Origin: Smallanthus sonchifolius
Taxonomy: Eukaryota > Streptophyta > Magnoliopsida > Asterales > Asteraceae
Length of the DNA stretch: 64,000 nt
Assembly: GCA_023525975.1 (NCBI GenBank)
Contig: CM042029.1
Coordinates: 83,868,849 to 83,932,848 of the forward strand
Direction: 5' to 3'
Position 1 is the stretch's first letter, and every line of letters starts with the position of its first letter. Below, in pieces: positions 58,611 to 64,000 of the stretch. Under the pieces are notes generated by a model. It was not told where the DNA came from. It ran no database searches and worked only from the letters and a program-made list of their open reading frames with translations. Both the position numbers and the translations under genes were made by a program.

Positions 58611-59190
58611 TAGAGTCTTACCACTTCAAGAAGATGAGTAACGGTGGTGGAGGAGGTGGAGCATGGTGCCTTTTCAAGTAAAATGGTGGGATTTAAGAAT
58701 GAAAGCTGAGAGAAAGAGTAGAGAGAGAAAAAAAAGGGGTGAAATGAGGCAGAAAAGGGTTTCTGCGTAGTTAAGGCCAGTTAAGACCAGTCTCAACGAC
58801 ATGTCGTCGAGATTGGGTCTTTTTTTTAATTAATTTAATTATTAAATAAAAATGGTTTTTTATTACACACCTATCTCGACGACATGTCGTCGAGATTATG
58901 TATTTTAAATAAAAAACATTTAATATTCTGTCTGGCAAAAAAAAAAGAAAAATAAATAAAATAGGCAATTGCGACGACATGTCGTCGAGACTGTTCTTGG
59001 ATGAGCGCCAAAACATTTCAACATTTCCCGCTTGACCATCACCGACGACATGTCGTCGAGAAAAGGTGAAAAAAGTCAAAAAGTTGACTGGGACCATCGC
59101 CGACGACATGTCGTCGAGATAGGGCACCCAAATACGACGAAGCAAATCCACTTTGCCTCGACGAAACTGCTTAGTTTTCTTGTAGTGTGG

Positions 59191-59677
59191 AATTTAAATT
59201 CAAATCATTAATTCGACTGTTCACGGTTCATCATTTTTGTTCAAGTGTTCAGTGTTCATCTTTGTGAAACTTGAAGGTAATCAGCTAGTCATAGACATCA
59301 AGGAGAATAGACGAAGCAAAAAAGCAATAATACTAGGGAAAATCCACTTTATAAGTGGAAGACTCACAAAGTGCACTGAGCATTATTGGGTGCTGTTTTA
59401 GTTGCATAATGTGTTTAACGAATGAGTCATGTTTCATGAAGATGAAAAGTTTAGAAGAATTAGGTCATATTCGGGTTAGAGTTCAAATGTTAGCTAGTAA
59501 ATTAAGGTTATATATATTAGTGTATGAAAATTGAATTTTGAGCTCTCTTCATAGGTTATAGTTGACATTTAAGAACTCACTCCGCTTCTTTAGTTGCTTT
59601 TAACTTCTTCATTTCCTTACATCTTACACCAACTTTCCCCACCTTTTACTCTTCACCCATTCACACACACATAAACA
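59191..59677 (+). promoter_or_regulatory. Upstream region of the second IDL gene
   Basis: The CACTA element ends 554 bp before the ATG. The interval has CAAT-like words and a TATA box at 59678. Its regulatory content is unknown. Confidence 0.35.
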
Positions 59678-59685
59678 TATATAAA
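59678..59685 (+). promoter_or_regulatory. TATA box of the second IDL gene
   Basis: TATATAAA lies 63 bp before the ATG at 59741, followed by CCCTAATTG, a typical short plant leader. Confidence 0.6.
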
Positions 59686-59740
59686 CCCTAATTGTGATCA
59701 TCTTGTAACGACTGTATTTCTTCTTAAGACTATTGCACTC

Positions 59741-59977
59741 ATGGGATCATCTTTTACTTTCAAGTTTCTATCTTTCATTTTTCTTTTAACCCTTGTTGTG
59801 CCGAGTTCATCACTAAGACGCGTAGGCATCATTCCAAAGCATTGTTGGAGAAAACAAGAACCAGTTGTGAAGGATTTTGGTTTGGTGTTCAACATGCTAT
59901 CCAAAAGGAAACGCATCCCTCCTTCTGCTCCTTCAAAGAGACACAATTTTGTTGTCAATTATGCACCTCCAAGTTGA
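59741..59977 (+). CDS. IDL: IDA-LIKE (IDL) signalling peptide precursor, second gene
   Basis: An intronless 78-residue precursor. It has a signal peptide (residues 1 to about 24, FLSFIFLLTLVVPSSS), a basic linker, and the motif RIPPSAPSKRHN at residues 58-69 within the wider FNMLSKRKRIPPSAPSKRHN, then a tail FVVNYAPPS. The PPSAPSKRHN core is identical to IDA, but the first residue of the 12-mer is Arg in place of Pro, preceded by KRK, which may change processing. By family it should be secreted and act on HAE/HSL receptor kinases in cell separation or defence. Shared F.M..K.K..PPS.PSKRHN spacing links it to the gene at 38188. TATA 63 bp upstream; the ATG directly opens the signal peptide. Confidence 0.9.
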   Translation: MGSSFTFKFLSFIFLLTLVVPSSSLRRVGIIPKHCWRKQEPVVKDFGLVFNMLSKRKRIPPSAPSKRHNFVVNYAPPS

Positions 59978-60225
59978 ACAAGATAAGAAATTTTGATCAC
60001 ATATTTATATACGTGTAGGGATTATTAACCCTTGCTATAATGTATTAATGAAACTGTTTCGATCTATATACTATTTGTAAACAAATTTCATATGCATGAT
60101 AATTTGTGTGTATCGTTTTGTGTTTATTGCTATGTTCTTTATAGTCGATTTTGACTGCGTAGCCGAATCCCGAAGTATACAAATTTATAATTTTCCCAAA
60201 GAAGAAGGTAAGGGAAAGATATACG
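59978..60225. other. 3' flank of the second IDL gene
   Basis: AT-rich; no clear poly(A) hexamer, no other gene. Confidence 0.35.
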
Positions 60226-60300
60226 CACTACAAGAAAAGGAAGCAATAGCGGCGACATTATGTCGCCGCTATTGAGTCTTTTCATTGCAGTGACGAACTT
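60226..60300 (+). mobile_element. CACTA terminus with a 31-bp palindrome
   Basis: CACTACAAGAAAAGGAAGC at 60226 is a classic CACTA end. It is followed by a perfect 31-bp inverted repeat at 60244-60274 (arms AATAGCGGCGACAT, one central base). The rest of the element is not recognisable and no partner end was found, so it is truncated. The subterminal repeat differs from that of the element at 56257, so it is another family. Confidence 0.65.
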
Positions 60301-61240
60301 GATTTGTTGTTTGTTTATCAACTAGTGTGTAAACTATAACCCAATGCATTAGAGGTGGGAAGGCAATCGGGCCGGGCTGATGGATTTCGGGTTGACGGAT
60401 CAAATCGACGAACCCGAACGCTACGTGTGTGTGTATATACTTGTGCCAAACACTTACATTTAGCCCGTACACACTTAAAATCATGTAAGCCAAACACAAC
60501 CCATGTAACTCTTTCATCTAAAAGAGTCAAAATGGCTGGCAGATTATAAACGGATTGTAATCACGTTATAAACTTGTTAAACAGGTCGTAATCACGTTGT
60601 AAACTTGTTAAACGGGCCGTAAACCAATTATTATATCGTTTTAGTGTTGTTTTGAACGGGTTGAGTGTGTTTAGTTGTAACTTAACATGACAATGTAACT
60701 AAGACATTAGCTTAAACTTGTGAATGGAGATTTCCACCTATTCAAACACAATACGTAAATCAAGAAAACACACACATGCTCACATATTTCTACGTGAAAT
60801 TATGGATATGGTGACTTTGTGTACTTTATAAGTTTAATTTGCTTTTACACTTTGAGTAGGAGTGATTTTAGTTTTACTTTGAATCAAATTTCCTTGTAGA
60901 ATCCAGTTAATTATAGTAAATTATTATAAAAACTTTGTATGTTTGACCAAAATCTTTCAAAGAGTTTGTATGTAGAAAGTGTCATGAATTATAATTTATT
61001 GAATATCTAAAAGAAAATCAATCAAAAGAAACAACATACATGATGTTAGAAGTGAAGGTGAGAATTTAAAAGGGTCAATTTTAATGCAAATCACAAAATC
61101 AACATTTTTTTCAAAATACGAAGATATACGTGTGAAACTCCGTTATACGTGTGAAATTCCACAAATGCTAATTAATATAAGTATTAAAATCCTAAATTCA
61201 TGTCTAATTTATTATTACCGTTTTTTTTGAACGGCCAACA
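60301..61240. other. Intergenic, MITE relics, no gene seen
   Basis: Degenerate AAACGGGTTG/CGGGCCGTAAACC words at 60540-60660. A TACGTGTGTGTGTATAT run at 60422. No coding frame is supported. Confidence 0.35.
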
Positions 61241-61560
61241 AACATAGAATTGCATAGGTACTATGTACGGGGTAACCCATTGGTAAAATGTCACCGCCAG
61301 CTGGACCAACCCAGCCGTACGGAGCCCTTAAGCGCCCCAAGTTATCTCCAGTTCCGGGGAAAACCCACCCGCTCGAAAGCCTAATGGTGGTAAAACCCGG
61401 ACGCCATCGGGATCGAACCGGAGATCACAAAGATTCAGGCTTTCCTTCATTGAGCCACCATGTCTCTTCCCAAAGTGATGCTAGTAGGGATAGAACCTGA
61501 ATCTAAGTCTTTTTTAGAGAATACAGGCTTCCTACCACTAGACCATATTATTACCGTTTT
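61241..61560 (-). repeat. Repeat with two tandem tRNA-like modules
   Basis: On the minus strand, module 1 has A box TGGTCTAGTGGTAGG (61531-61545) and B box GGTTCTATCCC (61487-61497). Module 2 has A box TGGTGGCTCAATGAAGG (61444-61460) and B box GGTTCGATCCC (61409-61419). GC-rich sequence with AGCCGTACGG and CGGGGAAAACCC continues to about 61270. Neither module folds as a clear cloverleaf by eye. Confidence 0.55.
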
Positions 61561-61960
61561 AGTGATTGCTTTTTTTTCTTCTCATAATTCAATGCAGCTC
61601 ATCAAATGTTCAGATATGGATTATTTTTTCAATGAAAGGGGTTAGTTAATAAACATAACATATCCCCGAAAGTGAAATTTTTGGGATAAAATTAGGTTGA
61701 ATATAGTTATGAAATTATAATCATATAAATTTAGTCAAATATTTTAATTTGCTAAATTTTTGAAGTCCATAAAAATATGCACGTAATTACACATACTACA
61801 CAAGTTAATTACACTTCTTCAAAGTTATTAATTACAATTAAGATTGTCTCATTAAATTCATAAAACTATAACAAAAATTTGAAGTTTTACTTGCTTAATT
61901 CAATTTTTTTAGGGTGATTATATTGGGATACGGAATATTGCTATCTAGACACGCCGCAAC
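61561..61960. other. Intergenic, no gene seen
   Basis: AT-rich, no supported feature. Confidence 0.35.
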
Positions 61961-61961
61961 T

Positions 61962-62245
61962 CTATACGCCTTGTATAAGGCAATACGATGCGTATAGGGT
62001 TCAAGTATGCAGACACAGGATGTGACGTATCATTCCACTATATGTATAGTGATGTAAAATCCACTTTTATATATGTAACACCTTTTTTTCGAATTTGGTT
62101 AGGTTTTTCTAACCATTTTCGGTTTATTATATATTTAATTTCTTTGTTGTAAAAAAAACGTATAGTGATGTGATGTTTGATTAGTTGTAGAAGATACATC
62201 GTACTCTAAACCTCATCGTATTGGACTATACGAGACGTATAACTC
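61962..62245. repeat. TATACGA repeat element, copy 3
   Basis: TATACGCCTTGTATAAGG, GATGCGTATAGGG and CTATACGAGACGTATAAC words on both sides of an AT-rich spacer. Same word family as 30400-31085 and 39230-39625, but the spacer differs. Confidence 0.4.
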
Positions 62246-62409
62246 CGTGTTTAGTTAGCAAATCCCGTGTCTTATTACTAGATCCCTTTTTTTAAGCCTC
62301 TTGAATTGAAAAAAAAAAGAAAATGAAAAGAAAAGAAAACTGGATTTAATTAATAATATAAAGTGAACATAAATCGTGCACTGTGCTCCCAACTCACGCC
62401 AAGAGATGA

Positions 62410-62562
62410 ATCCAGAAAAAAAAGCTGAAAGTTGAAACCATATCAAGTGAAAACTTCAAGGCCTTTTGATTTTCTAAACAGACTTATCCAGAAAAAAAAA
62501 AGCTGAAAGTTGAAACCATATCAAGTGAAAACTTCAAGGCCTTTTGATTTTCTAAAGAGACT
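62410..62562 (+). repeat. Tandem duplication of about 76 bp
   Basis: Two near-identical units start ATCCAGAAAAAA at 62410 and 62486. They differ mainly in A-run length and one base near the end (AAACAGACTT and AAAGAGACTT). This indicates a recent duplication. Confidence 0.85.
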
Positions 62563-63158
62563 TAGATTGACTTACGTTATTATGTTTGTCAAATAATAAA
62601 TTAATTTTAAATGTAGATATTTCAGTTATGCTATTAAAAAATATTAATAAAAAATGGTTTAGGTAATGTAACAAGTATTTATATCAAATCACAAGCTAGT
62701 CGCGTTATAGAAGCGAAGATTATATTTTAAAACAACTTTAATCATCATAATTTTATTTCTATAATTGGTTTAACATATTCAGACAAAAATTTCACTAATA
62801 CTTCAAAAGAAAAAGTATACAATTGTTGTATTTTTACAATGACCGTGAATAAAAGTTTAGGGCAATCACTTTCAAATATTAGTTGTATTGAAAGATCAAG
62901 TGTTTATTCATGATCAGCCGTATGTTGCATTATCAAAAGTTAAAAGTAGGATGGACTCAAGCTATTAATCTTTGGTAAACATGAAAAAATTAACAATACC
63001 ACGTCAAATGTTACATACAATGAAGTATTTTTCAAATTTGTAAATAGTTATTGTAAGGTTTCATTTGACATGTAATTTAATGTATTGTAAAAAGTGCACA
63101 ACTTATTAAATGAATTTTCATGTATTTTTTTATGTTTTAATTACTATCATCCATATAA
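62563..63158. other. Intergenic, no gene seen
   Basis: AT-rich, no supported feature. Confidence 0.35.
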
Positions 63159-63678
63159 TCTATATATACTATATAATAAAGGAAAACCATTAGTGACACG
63201 TGTCGCTCTCTGGTTACTCCTCGCTTTTATTTTCCCGACTCTCTCTCCTATTAAATATTATTTTTTCTGTTTCTCTCTCATATTAAATAATAATATAAAA
63301 TAATAATCTTTAAATTAACAAATAAAATTTTATTAACACATGTCATTTTCTGGTTCATCTCTATCATTTTTTTTTTCGGATCTCTCTCTCATATTGAATA
63401 ATGATATTAAAATAATTTATTTTTAGATTTTTAAAATAAATCTAACTACAGATACTTATTATTTAATTATAAATAGTTCAACCGATGTAATATATCGGTT
63501 TATTTAACATGTGTATTACACGAGTTTTTTAAAATATAAAATTTTTATTACTAAGCATATAACATTTTATTTATTCAACCCATGTATTGTACGGGTTTTT
63601 AAAAATATAAAATTTTTATTACTAAGTATATAATATTTTATTTATTCAACTTGTGTAATACACGAGATTTTAACCTAG
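63159..63678 (+). mobile_element. Non-autonomous Helitron, 520 bp, with repeated 3' termini
   Basis: The 5' end TCTATATATACTATATAATAAAGG lies after an A. The 3' end has the hairpin CTTGTGT-AAT-ACACGAG (63650-63666), TTTTAAC and CTAG before a T. The A/T junction is intact. Two further copies of the hairpin-plus-spacer unit precede the terminal one (near 63511 and 63582), separated by an AAAATATAAAATTTTTATTACTAAG spacer. The subterminal GACACGTGTCGCTCTCTGG occurs near the start and a variant near 63336. No coding capacity. Confidence 0.82.
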
Positions 63679-63749
63679 TCTTAACATCTAACAAAATGAA
63701 AAAGTTACAAATACAATATCAAATTTATATAAAAAGAGTTATTAAAATA
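63679..63749. other. Short spacer between two Helitrons
   Basis: AT-rich, 71 bp, no feature. Confidence 0.4.
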
Positions 63750-64000
63750 TCTTTACTATCTAATAAAAGTTAACTTTGAGGGGACACTTGTCAATTTATG
63801 ATGCATCCTCATCTATTTTTCCCACCAAAATATCGCTTATACCCATTTACTATTTCTCATAAACCTTTTTGTCTCCTACTATACCATTTCATTATATAAA
63901 ATAATTTGAAACTTCTCCTTTATTAAAATTTGGAGTTTGAACTTATTATTACTATTATTTATTATTATGTCATTTTTATTTCCATCATGTTAAAATTTAG
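63750..64000 (+). mobile_element. Second Helitron 5' end, running out of the window
   Basis: TCTTTACTATCTAATAAAAG after an A resembles the Helitron start at 63159. The following GGGGACACTTGTCAATTTATG parallels its GACACGTGTC segment. The 3' end is outside the window. Confidence 0.55.

Larger units (their letters stand above)
56257..59187. mobile_element. Complete non-autonomous CACTA element, 2.93 kb
   Basis: It starts CACTACAAGAATTTTAGG and ends TTTTCTTGTAGTG, with a 3-bp direct repeat TGG at 56254-56256 and 59188-59190, as expected for CACTA (En/Spm). Both ends carry subterminal palindromes TCTCGACGACATGTCGTCGA, repeated about four times on the left (56300-56530) and five on the right (58795-59120). 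A unit of about 760-790 bp is duplicated in tandem in the middle (57211-57830 and 57972-58610). A short minus-strand frame lies at 56715-57011. No full transposase. Confidence 0.9.

Noticed and set aside
58771..59151. 126-codon minus-strand frame with repeated SRRHVVGD/SRRHVVET words
   Set aside because: It is a translation of the palindromic subterminal repeats of the CACTA element.

Overview
This is nuclear DNA from a flowering plant. It is AT-rich, has spliced genes with plant-type GT/AG introns, and carries dense, nested plant transposons (Helitron, hAT, Mutator-like, CACTA, PIF/Harbinger, LTR elements, tRNA-derived repeats). The gene families and repeat style suggest a eudicot, possibly a composite (Asteraceae); the family-level guess rests on recalled repeat style and is not proven. 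No bacterial, organellar, CRISPR or toxin locus was seen.

I support four intact protein-coding genes, all on the + strand: (1) 1717-8838, an eight-exon NMCP1/CRWN1-type nuclear-lamina coiled-coil protein; (2) 25387-27216, a two-exon secreted leucine-rich-repeat protein of the PII-2 type; (3) 38188-38442 and (4) 59741-59977, two intronless prepropeptides of the IDA/IDA-LIKE (IDL) family that end in PPSxPSKRHN peptides, the ligand family of HAE/HSL receptor kinases. They do not form an operon. The two IDL genes are about 21 kb apart with only transposon debris between them, so they may be an old local duplication.

Layout: 1-1070 is the 3' end of an LTR retrotransposon. 1.1-9.0 kb is NMCP1, with mobile elements in several introns. 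9-24 kb is a gene-poor repeat block with a Mutator-like element, a second long-TIR element with a telomere-like G-rich core, a Helitron that has captured gene pieces (a nucleobase-ascorbate transporter and a NEMP-like protein), hAT elements and a second G-rich foldback element. 24.7-27.3 kb is the LRR gene, with an intronic foldback related to one in NMCP1. 27-38 kb is repeats, including a CACTA relic and a complete short Helitron. 38.2 kb is the first IDL gene. 39-53 kb is mainly retrotransposon remains (long LTRs, an Asp-tRNA primer-binding site followed by a decayed gag) with hAT elements. 54.8-56 kb is a dead PIF/Harbinger transposase. 56.3-59.2 kb is a complete non-autonomous CACTA element, ending about 550 bp before the second IDL gene. 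60-64 kb holds a CACTA end, tRNA-like modules and Helitrons.

The strongest observations are the gene-capturing Helitron (about 14.4-17.26 kb), the IDL pair, several elements whose target-site duplications can be read directly (9 bp, 8 bp, 3 bp, and A/T Helitron junctions), and the two long-TIR elements with TTTAGG-like cores.
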